Assembly (NCBI RefSeq): GCF_019733355.1
Contig: NZ_JAIHLQ010000022.1
Location: forward strand, 1-64,000
Direction of reading: 5' to 3'
From: Pseudomonas baetica
Lineage (GTDB): Bacteria; Pseudomonadota; Gammaproteobacteria; Pseudomonadales; Pseudomonadaceae
Length of the DNA stretch: 64,000 bases
Part shown: positions 25,162 to 33,432 of the stretch, piece by piece
How positions within the stretch are numbered: position 1 is the stretch's first letter
Layout of the letters: each line of letters opens with the position of its first letter
The notes under the pieces: generated by a model
What the model saw: only the letters and a program-made list of their open reading frames with translations
What the model was told of the DNA's origin: nothing
Databases searched by the model: none
Made by a program: the position numbers and the translations under genes

Positions 25162-25827
25162 TTACGAATCCGAAGACGCCACAAAATTTACATGCTGGCC
25201 CACATGCAGATTCAAGCGCAGCTCATCGGCAATCCCTACCGCCACGCGATTCAGGCGTTCCAGCGGTTGCGCCAGTCCCGCCTCCAGACTGCTACTGACC
25301 TGGTTGAAATGCTCAATCGTCAACCCCGCTAAGCTGTGAGGCGCATTGACCAGCGTCCACTTCAGCGGACTGCTCTGCAGCGCTTCGCGGATTTCTTCGG
25401 CAGCGTGGCGTTGCAGGCGATCATCCCGATCCGGCTCGTCGAGCACGGCAAAATCGCCCACCAGAAACAGCCGCGAGACATTGGCCGCTTGCAGGCCATC
25501 CACCAGCGAATCCACCGCCAATACCTGCTCGACCGGCCCCAGCAGGGCCGTGCGTTCAACTTGTTCGCTGCTGAACGGCAAACCCGGCGCATCAAGCAAA
25601 CAGATGACCGCCGAGCTGCCGGCGACACTTTGATTGACCCGCTCTGAATCGAACAGATCGCCGCTCTTGGTGCGCAGACCCGGGCGCGGCGCGAGCGCGG
25701 TGAGGTCGTCGAGAATAGCGATGACTTCGTGCTGTCGGCGCAGCAACTCAGCCATCAACGCGCCGCCCAGGCTACTCATGGCACCATAGAGCACCACTTT
25801 GACCACCGGGGTTTCGGCATTTTTCAT
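25162..25827 (-). CDS. NAD(P)-binding oxidoreductase-like protein (atypical SDR)
   Basis: This 221-residue protein has a Rossmann-type start (VVLYGAMSSLGGALMAELLRR) in which the glycine-rich loop GxxSxxG is typical of atypical short-chain dehydrogenases that sense or bind NADP. Later segments (RLFLVGDFAVLDEP, WTLVNAPHSLAGLT) fit the same family. A clear catalytic YxxxK is not seen, so it may be a binding or regulatory protein. I chose the ATG at 25827. It is convergent with the LysR gene with only six bases between stops. The substrate is unknown. Confidence 0.65.
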   Translation of the reverse strand: MKNAETPVVKVVLYGAMSSLGGALMAELLRRQHEVIAILDDLTALAPRPGLRTKSGDLFDSERVNQSVAGSSAVICLLDAPGLPFSSEQVERTALLGPVEQVLAVDSLVDGLQAANVSRLFLVGDFAVLDEPDRDDRLQRHAAEEIREALQSSPLKWTLVNAPHSLAGLTIEHFNQVSSSLEAGLAQPLERLNRVAVGIADELRLNLHVGQHVNFVASSDS

Positions 25828-25910
25828 GGCTGATCCCTTTTGTTTTCCCTTGTATGGCGTGTGACATACGCGTAACGACAAGGGTTCGAACCGATTTTCG
25901 AGGGTTTGCG

Positions 25911-26237
25911 ATGCAAGCGATCAAGGGTTACCACGCCCATGTCTATTTTGATGCCAGCACCCTTGAACGGGCGCGGGCCTTGTGCGAGCGGGCTGCGCAG
26001 TTGTTTGCACTGCAAATGGGCCGCGTCCACGAACGCCCGGTCGGCCCGCACCCGGACTGGAGTTGCCAATTAGCCTTCGGCCCGGAGCTGATCGGCGACG
26101 TGCTGCCGTGGCTGGCACTCAATCGCCAAGGCTTGGTGGTGTTTTTGCACCCGGACACGGGCGATGATTTGCTTGATCACACCGAGCATGCGATCTGGAT
26201 GGGCGCCATGAGGCCGCTGAATCTGGCTGTTTTTTGA
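25911..26237 (+). CDS. DOPA 4,5-dioxygenase family protein
   Basis: This 108-residue protein has the pattern of the small DOPA 4,5-dioxygenase-like family: GYHAHVYFD near the N-terminus, then PVGPHPDWSCQLAF, and LVVFLHPDTGDDLLDHTEHAIWMG. The repeated His residues (H-A-H, H-P, H-T-E-H) are probable metal ligands. The ATG at 25911 has GAGGG eight bases upstream. The family is widespread in Pseudomonas but its natural substrate in bacteria is not established, so extradiol dioxygenase activity is inferred. Confidence 0.8.
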   Translation: MQAIKGYHAHVYFDASTLERARALCERAAQLFALQMGRVHERPVGPHPDWSCQLAFGPELIGDVLPWLALNRQGLVVFLHPDTGDDLLDHTEHAIWMGAMRPLNLAVF

Positions 26238-26391
26238 TGACGCCCGCCGCATTCGGCGGGCCGGTTGACCGTTCACTCAAAGCTTTCACCCGCGAAAGCT
26301 GGCTGAAAGCTTCCCCCATTAGGATCGCCCCCACTGCCGGCAACAGACCGGTTGGCCAACGCGTGTGATTGCTCGCATGCAAGGCCCAATT

Positions 26392-26402
26392 AACAACAAC
26401 AA
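26392..26402 (+). promoter_or_regulatory. CA-rich motif, candidate Crc/Hfq site
   Basis: AACAACAACAA matches the catabolite-activity motif (AAnAAnAA) that Hfq and Crc bind in Pseudomonas mRNAs. It stands directly before a ribosome site and short ORF in the leader of a citrate transporter gene, a kind of target often under carbon-catabolite control. Confidence 0.55.
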
Positions 26403-26413
26403 TGGTGATTCTG

Positions 26414-26482
26414 ATGTCCTCTGTAGCCCGCCTCCGCGCTGTCACTCCGTCCGTACGTCTCGTGCTCCCCGTTCTGCGCTGA
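26414..26482 (+). CDS. Short leader ORF ahead of the citrate transporter
   Basis: This is a 22-codon frame beginning ATGTCCTCTGTAGCC and ending TGA, with GGTGAT five bases upstream and a CA-rich motif before that. The peptide is basic and hydrophobic (MSSVARLRAVTPSVRLVLPV). Another in-frame ATG occurs at 26402. The ORF ends 51 bp before the transporter start. It could be a translated leader that couples Crc control to the transporter, or a chance frame. No homologue is recognised. Confidence 0.35.
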   Translation: MSSVARLRAVTPSVRLVLPVLR

Positions 26483-26533
26483 TCCCGTCCGATCCGCTCA
26501 TTCAATTAGCCGCGCTACGCCTGGAGTATTCCC

Positions 26534-27841
26534 ATGCTGACTTTCCTTGGCTTCGCCATGGTCATCACGTTCATGTTCCTGATCATGACCAAGCGCCTGT
26601 CCGCGCTGATCGCTCTGATCATCATCCCGATCCTTTTTGCTCTGTTCGGTGGTTTTGCGCCGAAGATCGGTCCGATGATGCTCGAAGGCATCACCAAGCT
26701 TGCGCCGACCGGCGTGATGCTGATGTTCGCCATTCTCTATTTCGCCCTGATGATCGACTCCGGTCTGTTCGACCCGGCCGTGCGCAAGATCCTCAAACTG
26801 GTCAAGGGCGACCCGCTGAAAGTTTCGGTCGGCACCGCCGTACTGGCGCTCGTCGTTTCCCTCGACGGTGACGGCGCGACCACTTACATGATCTGCGTGG
26901 CCGCCATGCTGCCGCTGTACAGCCGCATCGGCATGAGCCCGCGAATCATGGCCGGCCTGATCATCCTTGCCGGTGGTGTGATGAACATGACGCCATGGGG
27001 CGGCCCGACCGCCCGTGCTGCCAGTGCGTTGCACGTCGACCCGTCGGACATCTTCGTACCGATGATTCCGGCCATGGCGGCCGGCGTGGTGGCGATTCTG
27101 GTCATTGCCTATTTCTACGGCAAACGTGAGCGAGCGCGTCTGGGTGAGTTGCACCTGATCGACGACGAGATCGATCACAGCGAAATCAGCGTTTCGCAGT
27201 TTCCGGACGCCCGTCGTCCGAAGCTGATCTGGTTCAACGGCGCCCTGACCTTCGGCCTGATGTGCACCCTGATTGCTGGCCTGTTGCCGCTGCCGGTGTT
27301 GTTCATGGTGGCGTTCAGTATTGCCATGATCGTCAACTATCCTTGCCTGCAAATGCAGAAGGACCGCATCGCGGCCCACGCCGGCAGTGTACTGGCAGTG
27401 GTCGGGCTGATCTTTGCGGCGGGTATCTTCACCGGTATCCTGTCGGGCACCGGCATGGTCGATGCGATGTCCAAGAGCCTGCTGGCGGTGATCCCGGATT
27501 TCCTCGGTCCTTACCTGGCCGTGATCACGGCACTGGTGAGCATGCCGTTCACGTTCTTCATGTCCAACGACGCGTTCTACTATGGCGTGTTGCCGGTGAT
27601 GGCCGAAGCCGCCAGTCACTACGGCATCACCGCCGTGGAAATGGCCCGGGCCTCGATCGTCGGTCAGCCCGTTCACTTGCTCAGCCCGCTGGTGCCATCG
27701 ACCTATCTGTTGGTGGCCCTGGCCGGGATTGATTTTGGCGACCACCAGCGGTTCACCCTCAAATGGGCGATCCTGGTTTGTATCTGCATTCTGATTGCTG
27801 CACTGCTGCTCGGGACTTTCCCGGTGTTCAGCACTCTATAA
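26534..27841 (+). CDS. CitMHS-family citrate:cation symporter
   Basis: This 435-residue inner-membrane transporter of the CitMHS family imports citrate complexed with a divalent metal and protons. About twelve hydrophobic segments are visible. Family features include MTKRLSALIALIIIPILFAL, the VVSLDGDGATTYMI loop (acidic residues in a membrane span), GGVMNMTPWGGPTARAA, and SMPFTFFMSNDAFYYGVLP. The start has GGAG nine bases upstream. About 300 bp without another sure gene precede it, holding a CA-rich motif and a short leader ORF. A strong terminator follows. Confidence 0.92.
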   Translation: MLTFLGFAMVITFMFLIMTKRLSALIALIIIPILFALFGGFAPKIGPMMLEGITKLAPTGVMLMFAILYFALMIDSGLFDPAVRKILKLVKGDPLKVSVGTAVLALVVSLDGDGATTYMICVAAMLPLYSRIGMSPRIMAGLIILAGGVMNMTPWGGPTARAASALHVDPSDIFVPMIPAMAAGVVAILVIAYFYGKRERARLGELHLIDDEIDHSEISVSQFPDARRPKLIWFNGALTFGLMCTLIAGLLPLPVLFMVAFSIAMIVNYPCLQMQKDRIAAHAGSVLAVVGLIFAAGIFTGILSGTGMVDAMSKSLLAVIPDFLGPYLAVITALVSMPFTFFMSNDAFYYGVLPVMAEAASHYGITAVEMARASIVGQPVHLLSPLVPSTYLLVALAGIDFGDHQRFTLKWAILVCICILIAALLLGTFPVFSTL

Positions 27842-27862
27842 GCCCAAGACTCACCGTTTGCG

Positions 27863-27897
27863 GTCCTGGCTTCGTGGTTTGAAGCCAGGACTTTTTT
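27863..27897 (+). terminator. Rho-independent terminator after the citrate transporter
   Basis: GTCCTGGCTTC and GAAGCCAGGAC form a perfect 11-bp stem with a seven-base loop, followed by TTTTTTC. Confidence 0.93.
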
Positions 27898-27926
27898 CGG
27901 TTTAACACACGCTCAAAGGAATACAC

Positions 27927-28691
27927 ATGGATTGGCTGACCAACCCCGAAATCTGGGTTGCCTTCTTTACCCTGACCGCCCTGGAAATTGTCCTGGGTAT
28001 CGATAACATCATCATGATTTCGATCCTGGTCAGCCGCATGCCCAAACACATGCAGCCGCGCACGCGGATCTTCGGTCTTGGCCTGGCCATGATCACGCGG
28101 ATCCTGTTGCTGCTGTCGATCACTTGGGTCATGCGCCTCACCGCCGACCTGTTCGAAGTGTTCGGCCAGGGCATCTCCGGGCGTGACCTGATCCTGTTCT
28201 TCGGGGGGCTGTTCCTGCTGTGGAAAAGCTCGCAGGAGATGTACCACGCGCTGGAAGGTGAAGACGAAAGCGGCGACGAGCCTTCGGGCAAGGGCGGTAA
28301 CTTCCTCTACACCATTATTCAGATCGCGATCATCGACATCGTCTTCTCGCTGGACTCGGTGATCACGGCGGTCGGCATGGTGTCCCATGTCCCGGTGATG
28401 GTTGCAGCGATCATCGTCGCGGTGCTGGTGATGATGGCGGCGTCGGGCAAGATCAGCGAATTCATCGACAAACATCCGTCGCTGAAGATGCTCGCGCTGT
28501 CGTTCCTGTTGGTGGTCGGTACGGTACTGATCGCTGAATCGTTCGATGTGCACGTACCCAAAGGTTACGTCTACTTCGCCATGGCGTTCTCGCTGGCGGT
28601 GGAAGCGATCAACATCAAACTGCGCGGCGCGATGGCCAAAAAGAAGCAGCAAGATCCGGTGAAACTGCGCAAGGACATTCCGGGGCAGTAA
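27927..28691 (+). CDS. TerC-family integral membrane protein
   Basis: This 254-residue polytopic protein of the TerC family has seven or so hydrophobic segments. Conserved acidic residues in the membrane are seen in ALEIVLGIDNIIMISIL and IIQIAIIDIVFSLDSVITAVG, the two internally related halves that form the metal site. Some TerC proteins (such as Alx and MeeY) export manganese, so metal transport is likely but not proven here. It begins after the citrate transporter terminator, with AAAGGA ten bases upstream. A REP doublet follows. Confidence 0.9.
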   Translation: MDWLTNPEIWVAFFTLTALEIVLGIDNIIMISILVSRMPKHMQPRTRIFGLGLAMITRILLLLSITWVMRLTADLFEVFGQGISGRDLILFFGGLFLLWKSSQEMYHALEGEDESGDEPSGKGGNFLYTIIQIAIIDIVFSLDSVITAVGMVSHVPVMVAAIIVAVLVMMAASGKISEFIDKHPSLKMLALSFLLVVGTVLIAESFDVHVPKGYVYFAMAFSLAVEAINIKLRGAMAKKKQQDPVKLRKDIPGQ

Positions 28692-28719
28692 TCCGGTCGT
28701 CCAGCAATACGCAATACCC

Positions 28720-28810
28720 CTGTGGGAGCGGGCTTGCTCGCGAAGGCGGAGTATCAGTCGACAAAAATGTTGGCTGATCTACTGCCTTCGCGAGCAAGCC
28801 CGCTCCCACA
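28720..28810. repeat. REP inverted pair
   Basis: CTGTGGGAGCGGGCTTGCTCGCGAAGGC and the inverted GCCTTCGCGAGCAAGCCCGCTCCCACA flank about 40 bases. It occupies the start of the 326-bp gap between TerC and the Na/Pi symporter. I see no gene in the rest of that gap (28811-29017), which probably holds the symporter promoter. Confidence 0.93.
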
Positions 28811-29017
28811 TTTGTTTTGTACGTTGGCTAACACTCACTCCAGCAGGGAGGGTGTCAGTGAAGCGCTGTTCATGACACTTTTGTTTCAATCATGGTTTTA
28901 GCTGTGCAATGCTGGCGCCCAGACCGTTAGCCAACTACAGCTTAAGTATCAGAACGTAGAAACCGCGCGGTACCGTCAACTTGCCTCTCTGGGGCGCTGC
29001 CATTACAGGGGGTCTGC

Positions 29018-30676
29018 ATGCTCACCCTGCTCAATCTTCTTTCTGCCGTCGCCCTGCTGATCTGGGGCACGCACATCGTTCGAACCGGCATCTTGCGGGT
29101 GTATGGCACCCAGCTGCGCCATGTGATCGGTCAGAACATGTCCAAGCGCTGGCTGGCGTTTGTTGCGGGCATCGTCGTCACGGCGATGGTGCAAAGCAGC
29201 AACGCGACGGCGATGCTCGTCACCTCTTTCGTTGGCCAGGGCCTGATGGCGCTGACGCCGGCGCTGGCGACCATGCTCGGCGCCGATGTCGGTACGGCAC
29301 TGATGGCGCGGGTGCTGACGTTCGACTTGTCGTGGCTGTCGCCATTGCTGATTTTCCTTGGGGTGATTTTCTTTCTGTCGCGCAAACAGACGCGGCTCGG
29401 GCAAATGGGCCGGGTCAGCATCGGTTTGGGGCTGATCATTCTCGCGCTGCAACTGATCGTCGAGGCCGCTGCACCGATCACCCACGCCCAAGGGGTGAAG
29501 GTGATTTTCGCTTCGCTGACCGGCGACATCCTCCTCGACGCCCTGGTCGGCGCGCTGTTTGCGATGATTTCCTACTCCAGCCTCGCCGCTGTGCTGCTGA
29601 CCGCTACCTTGGCCGGCGCTGCCGTGATCAGTCTGCCGGTGGCGATTGGCCTGGTGATCGGCGCCAACATTGGCAGTGGCATTCTGGCGTTCATGAGCAC
29701 CAGCATGCAGAACGCTGCCGGGCGGCAAGTGGCGCTGGGCAGCCTGTTGTACAAACTGATTGGCCTGCTGTTGATCATCCCGGTGCTCGACCCACTCGTG
29801 CATTGGATCGACAGTCTGGATTTCAGCCCGCAGGAAATGGTCATTGGCTTCCACCTGCTCTACAACACCGCACGCTGTCTGATCCTGCTGCCGAGTGTCG
29901 GGCCGATGGCGCGTTTGTGCGCCTGGCTGCTGCCGGAACGGCCTGAGGTCAACGGCACCGCCAAACCGCGTCACCTCGACCCGACCGCGCTGGTCACGCC
30001 AAGCCTGGCCTTGGCCAACGCCGTCCGCGAAACCCTGCGCATGGGCGATCTGCTCGACAACATGCTCGACGCGACCCTCGATGTGCTGCGCGGCAAGCAA
30101 ACGGCGATCACCCAGGACATGCGTCGGATGACCGATGACGTTGAGTCGCTGTACAGCGCGATCAAGCTGTACCTGGCGCAAATGCCTCGCGAGGATCTCG
30201 GCGAGCAGGACAGTCGGCGCTGGGCGGAGATCATTGAACTGGCGATCAACCTCAAACTGGCCTGTGACTTGATCGAGCGCATGCTGCGCAAGGTCCAGCA
30301 GCAGAAGACCTCGCAACGACGTTCGTTTTCCGAGGAAGGGCTGGAGGACCTGGCCGGGCTTCAACAGCAACTGATCGCCAACTTGCGGTTGGGGTTGTCG
30401 GTGTTTCTCAGCGGCGACAAGGAAAGCGCTCGCCAGTTGCTGCGCGAGAAACGGCGCTTCCGCGCACAGGAACGCCGTTTGGCCCATGCGCACGTCAGCC
30501 GTTTGCAACGCAAGATCGTGCAGAGTATTGAAACCAGTTCGTTGCACCTGGAGCTGATCGCCGACATGAAACGGCTCAATTCACTGTTTTGCAGCAGCGC
30601 TTATGTGGTGCTGGAAACGGCGGACACCGGTGCGCTGGCGGCGGATGAAATGGCCGACATTACGCATTCGCCTTGA
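29018..30676 (+). CDS. Na/Pi symporter with C-terminal PhoU-like domain
   Basis: This 552-residue inner-membrane protein has two Na/Pi-cotransporter repeats in its first 310 residues or so, each with a QSSxA-like motif (AMVQSSNATAMLVTSF; ISYSSLAAVLLTATL). The remaining 230 residues are helical and charged like PhoU (ETLRMGDLLDNMLDATLDVL ... DLIERMLRKVQQQ). This NptA/YjbB layout is known for sodium-driven phosphate transporters, some of which export phosphate. No pho-regulon genes adjoin it, and I see no convincing Pho box upstream. Confidence 0.9.
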   Translation: MLTLLNLLSAVALLIWGTHIVRTGILRVYGTQLRHVIGQNMSKRWLAFVAGIVVTAMVQSSNATAMLVTSFVGQGLMALTPALATMLGADVGTALMARVLTFDLSWLSPLLIFLGVIFFLSRKQTRLGQMGRVSIGLGLIILALQLIVEAAAPITHAQGVKVIFASLTGDILLDALVGALFAMISYSSLAAVLLTATLAGAAVISLPVAIGLVIGANIGSGILAFMSTSMQNAAGRQVALGSLLYKLIGLLLIIPVLDPLVHWIDSLDFSPQEMVIGFHLLYNTARCLILLPSVGPMARLCAWLLPERPEVNGTAKPRHLDPTALVTPSLALANAVRETLRMGDLLDNMLDATLDVLRGKQTAITQDMRRMTDDVESLYSAIKLYLAQMPREDLGEQDSRRWAEIIELAINLKLACDLIERMLRKVQQQKTSQRRSFSEEGLEDLAGLQQQLIANLRLGLSVFLSGDKESARQLLREKRRFRAQERRLAHAHVSRLQRKIVQSIETSSLHLELIADMKRLNSLFCSSAYVVLETADTGALAADEMADITHSP

Positions 30677-30722
30677 ACGTCTGCGGCTGGGTTTAGTCAG
30701 TAACTTTGATTCAGCCTTAAGA

Positions 30723-30807
30723 CCTTCGCGAGCAGGCTCGCTCCCACCTCTGAAACACGTTCCCTTGTGGGAGCGACGGTGCGACGATTCGACCTGCTCG
30801 CGAAGGG
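30723..30807. repeat. Variant REP doublet
   Basis: CCTTCGCGAGCAGGCTCGCTCCCAC pairs with a split right arm, TGTGGGAGCGACGG then GACCTGCTCGCGAAGG. The core differs from the common GCAAGCCCGCTCC type (GCAGGCTCGCTCC), and the right half is interrupted by about ten bases. Confidence 0.8.
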
Positions 30808-30857
30808 CGGCCTGAATAGCGACACGGATCTCCAAATCAGCCGTACGGAAGCCTGTT

Positions 30858-32246
30858 ATGCGTTGCCTGTTGTTCGCCTGTCTGTTGCTCGGTTCACTCC
30901 CTTCCTTGGCCCTGGATCGTTTTCAGGTCGAAGGTTATGCGCTGCCCAACGGTTTGCAGTTGTTGCTCAAACCCGGCACCGAGCGCGGGCATGTCGCGAT
31001 CCGGCTGGTGGTCGGCGTCGGTCTTGACGATTTTGACTGCGGTGAAAAAGAGCTGCCGCACCTGCTTGAACACTTGCTGTTCAGTGGCATTGACGCCTCT
31101 GGCGAAGGTGGCCTCGAAGAGCGCATGCAGGCCCTGGGCGGTGACTGGAACGCCTTCACCAGCAATGCCGATACCACCTTCGTCATCGAAGCCCCGGCGA
31201 AAAACCAGCGCAAGGTACTCGACCTGCTACTGGCGCTGATGACACAGACCCGCATCGACGACAACGCGATCAACGCCGCCAAGCGTGTGGTCGAGCGTGA
31301 GGACGGCGGCCACTACACACGCCTGCGCCGCTTTCTCGATCGCCAGGATCTGGGGCACAGCGCGAGCAATCAATTGGCGGTGGAGCTGGGCCTTAAATGC
31401 CCGCAGCGCGCCGAAGTCGCCCCTCTGACCCAGGCGCAACTGGAGAAGGTGCGCAAAGCCTGGTATGCGCCGAACAACATGACCCTGATTGTCGTCGGCG
31501 AGCTCGACAAACTGCTGCCGGCCTATCTGGAGCGGACGTGGGGCGCGCTTGATGCGGTCGAGCCGAGTGAGCACCGGCCGTTGCCGGATATCCGCACCAG
31601 CGCGGCCCATGAGCGCACCCTCACACGCGGTTTTATCGGCGACAGCGCCAAGTTGCACTGGTTGGTGCCGGAGCCGGTGCTGGATGGTCAGTACGACGAG
31701 ACGTTCGACATCCTCAAGGACTACCTCGACTGGGCGCTGTACCGACAGATTCGCCTCAACCATGGTTTGTCTTATGGGCCGTGGGCCGAGCGCGAAGTGT
31801 TTGGGGGTGTCGGGTTCATGAGCCTCAATGCCGACCTTGATCGCGATGACGTCGACGAAGCCATTCAGGTACTGGAAGACATCAAGGCCGACCTGCTGAA
31901 AAACGGTCTCGATCCGGCCACCTTCGCCCGCATCAAACAGGCGGCCATCGCCCATCAGGCCTGGGCGGTGCAAGGCAACAGCGCGATGGCCGATTACTAC
32001 TGGAGTGCGCTGGGCGACTACGAGGACGGCCGCTTCGCCAATCCCGCCCGCGAACTGCAAGGCGTGACGCTGGAAACGGCGAACAAGGCCATGCGCGAGT
32101 TGTTGCTGCAACCGGGGTATCTGCGTATCGAGAAGCCGTTGGTCAGTGATGATCAGGTGTTGTGGCTGAGTGCGGGTGGGTTGGGCGTGCTGCTGCTGAT
32201 CCTGATTGGCTGGCGCCTGAATCGCCGCAAATCTGCCGAACACTGA
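30858..32246 (+). CDS. M16-family zinc metallopeptidase, membrane-anchored
   Basis: This 462-residue peptidase has a signal peptide (MRCLLFACLLLGSLPSLA) and the inverted zinc motif H68-LL-E71-H72 of M16 proteases, with a downstream Glu near 148 (AKRVVERED) as the third ligand. Two M16 half-domains follow. Near the C-terminus there is one hydrophobic segment (about 433-453), then a short basic tail (RLNRRKSAEH), which suggests a periplasmic enzyme held in the inner membrane by its C-terminus. M16 enzymes of this size usually work with themselves or a partner, but no second M16 gene is nearby. The substrate is unknown. Confidence 0.87.
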   Translation: MRCLLFACLLLGSLPSLALDRFQVEGYALPNGLQLLLKPGTERGHVAIRLVVGVGLDDFDCGEKELPHLLEHLLFSGIDASGEGGLEERMQALGGDWNAFTSNADTTFVIEAPAKNQRKVLDLLLALMTQTRIDDNAINAAKRVVEREDGGHYTRLRRFLDRQDLGHSASNQLAVELGLKCPQRAEVAPLTQAQLEKVRKAWYAPNNMTLIVVGELDKLLPAYLERTWGALDAVEPSEHRPLPDIRTSAAHERTLTRGFIGDSAKLHWLVPEPVLDGQYDETFDILKDYLDWALYRQIRLNHGLSYGPWAEREVFGGVGFMSLNADLDRDDVDEAIQVLEDIKADLLKNGLDPATFARIKQAAIAHQAWAVQGNSAMADYYWSALGDYEDGRFANPARELQGVTLETANKAMRELLLQPGYLRIEKPLVSDDQVLWLSAGGLGVLLLILIGWRLNRRKSAEH

Positions 32247-32337
32247 ACCTGTGGGACTGTGGTGATTTTACTGACCGGCAGCCTCGCCACACCGCCCCGC
32301 CGGCGGTACTCTGTCGAGGTTTTTTCCTACGACTATT

Positions 32338-33378
32338 GTGAATCGCCAAATGCCGAAAATACCCCAGATCATCCAGCGCATTCTCGAACTGATGAAGCGC
32401 TATCCCGGGGTTATTGCGTTGGGTGGTTTCATCTCCGGGGTTGGCAGTTTCATTCTGGTCGACCGCCAGCAAGGGCTGGCGAGCTGGATCACCATCATCA
32501 TGCTGCTGAGCTGGATCTGGCTGATGCTGGAAAACACCCTCACCGGCCTTTTTACGCGAATTTTCAAACGGGAAATCCCCCAGCCGCTGCTGCGTTACGC
32601 CACGCAGATGATTCACCAGGAAAGCCTGTTTTTCGTTCTGCCATTCTTCTTCATCACCACGACGTGGAACAGCAGCCAATTGATCTTCACCGGGCTGCTG
32701 AGCCTCGCCGCGCTGATCTCCGTCATCGATCCGCTCTACTACAAATGGCTGGCGCCCCGGCGCTGGGCGTTTCTGGCGCTACACACCCTGACCCTGTTCG
32801 CCGCCCTGCTGACTGCACTGCCGGTGATCATGCACCTGACCACGTCGCAGAGCTTCAAATGGGCGCTGGGCATTGCCGTGCTGTTGTCGTTCCCGAGCCT
32901 GGCGTCGATCTTCCCGATCCGCACCGTGCGCAATGCGCTGGCGATCCTGTGCATCTCCGTGGGTATCGGCGGTGTGGGTTGGGCGCTGCGCTCGTGGGTG
33001 CCGCCGGCAACGCTGTGGATGACTGACGTGGCGATCAGCACGCAGTTGCAGGATCGCACCCCCGGCGCGAGCCTCAAGCAAGTCAGCGCCGAACAGATCC
33101 GTGGCGGTGGCCTCTACGCCTATACCGCGATCAACGCGCCACGCGGGCTCGATGAGCGGATTTATCACGTCTGGCAGTTCAACGGCAAAGAGGTCGACCG
33201 CATTGCTCTCGATATCCATGGCGGGCGCAAGGAAGGCTACCGGGCGTGGACGCACAAGCAGAATTTCCCCGGCAACCCGGCGGGCAAGTGGCAGGTTCGG
33301 GTGTTGACCGAGGACGGCCAGGTGATCGGCGTGCTGCGCTTTGAAGTCACCGACAGCACAGCGATCAAAGAAAAGTAG
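32338..33378 (+). CDS. DUF5924/DUF2914 membrane protein
   Basis: This 346-residue protein has about six to eight N-terminal hydrophobic segments (GVIALGGFISGVGSFILVD, ITIIMLLSWIWLML and others up to about residue 225). A soluble C-terminal domain of about 110 residues resembles DUF2914 (YHVWQFNGKEVDRIALDI, KQNFPGNPAGKWQVRVLTEDGQ). It starts with GTG at 32338. An in-frame ATG at 32350 is an alternative and neither has a strong ribosome site. It precedes the MCE operon by 54 bp on the same strand. The function is not known. Confidence 0.75.
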   Translation: MNRQMPKIPQIIQRILELMKRYPGVIALGGFISGVGSFILVDRQQGLASWITIIMLLSWIWLMLENTLTGLFTRIFKREIPQPLLRYATQMIHQESLFFVLPFFFITTTWNSSQLIFTGLLSLAALISVIDPLYYKWLAPRRWAFLALHTLTLFAALLTALPVIMHLTTSQSFKWALGIAVLLSFPSLASIFPIRTVRNALAILCISVGIGGVGWALRSWVPPATLWMTDVAISTQLQDRTPGASLKQVSAEQIRGGGLYAYTAINAPRGLDERIYHVWQFNGKEVDRIALDIHGGRKEGYRAWTHKQNFPGNPAGKWQVRVLTEDGQVIGVLRFEVTDSTAIKEK

Positions 33379-33432
33379 TCGGGTTCGTGCTATTACGTAT
33401 GCCAGCCTCATCAGCCGAAAAGCACGGAGTTT

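Noticed and set aside
26241..26262. GCCCGCCG/CGGCGGGC hairpin after the dioxygenase-like gene
   Set aside because: The stem is strong but no T-tract follows on either strand, so I did not call it a terminator.
26498..27745. A 415-codon minus-strand frame rich in His, Gln and Asp, opposite the citrate transporter
   Set aside because: The transporter on the plus strand has clear membrane helices and motifs. The His/Asp/Gln-rich sequence is the usual mirror of hydrophobic codons.
28860..28890. Possible Pho box before the Na/Pi symporter
   Set aside because: Only fragments of the CTGTCAT repeats are seen, well below a believable match.
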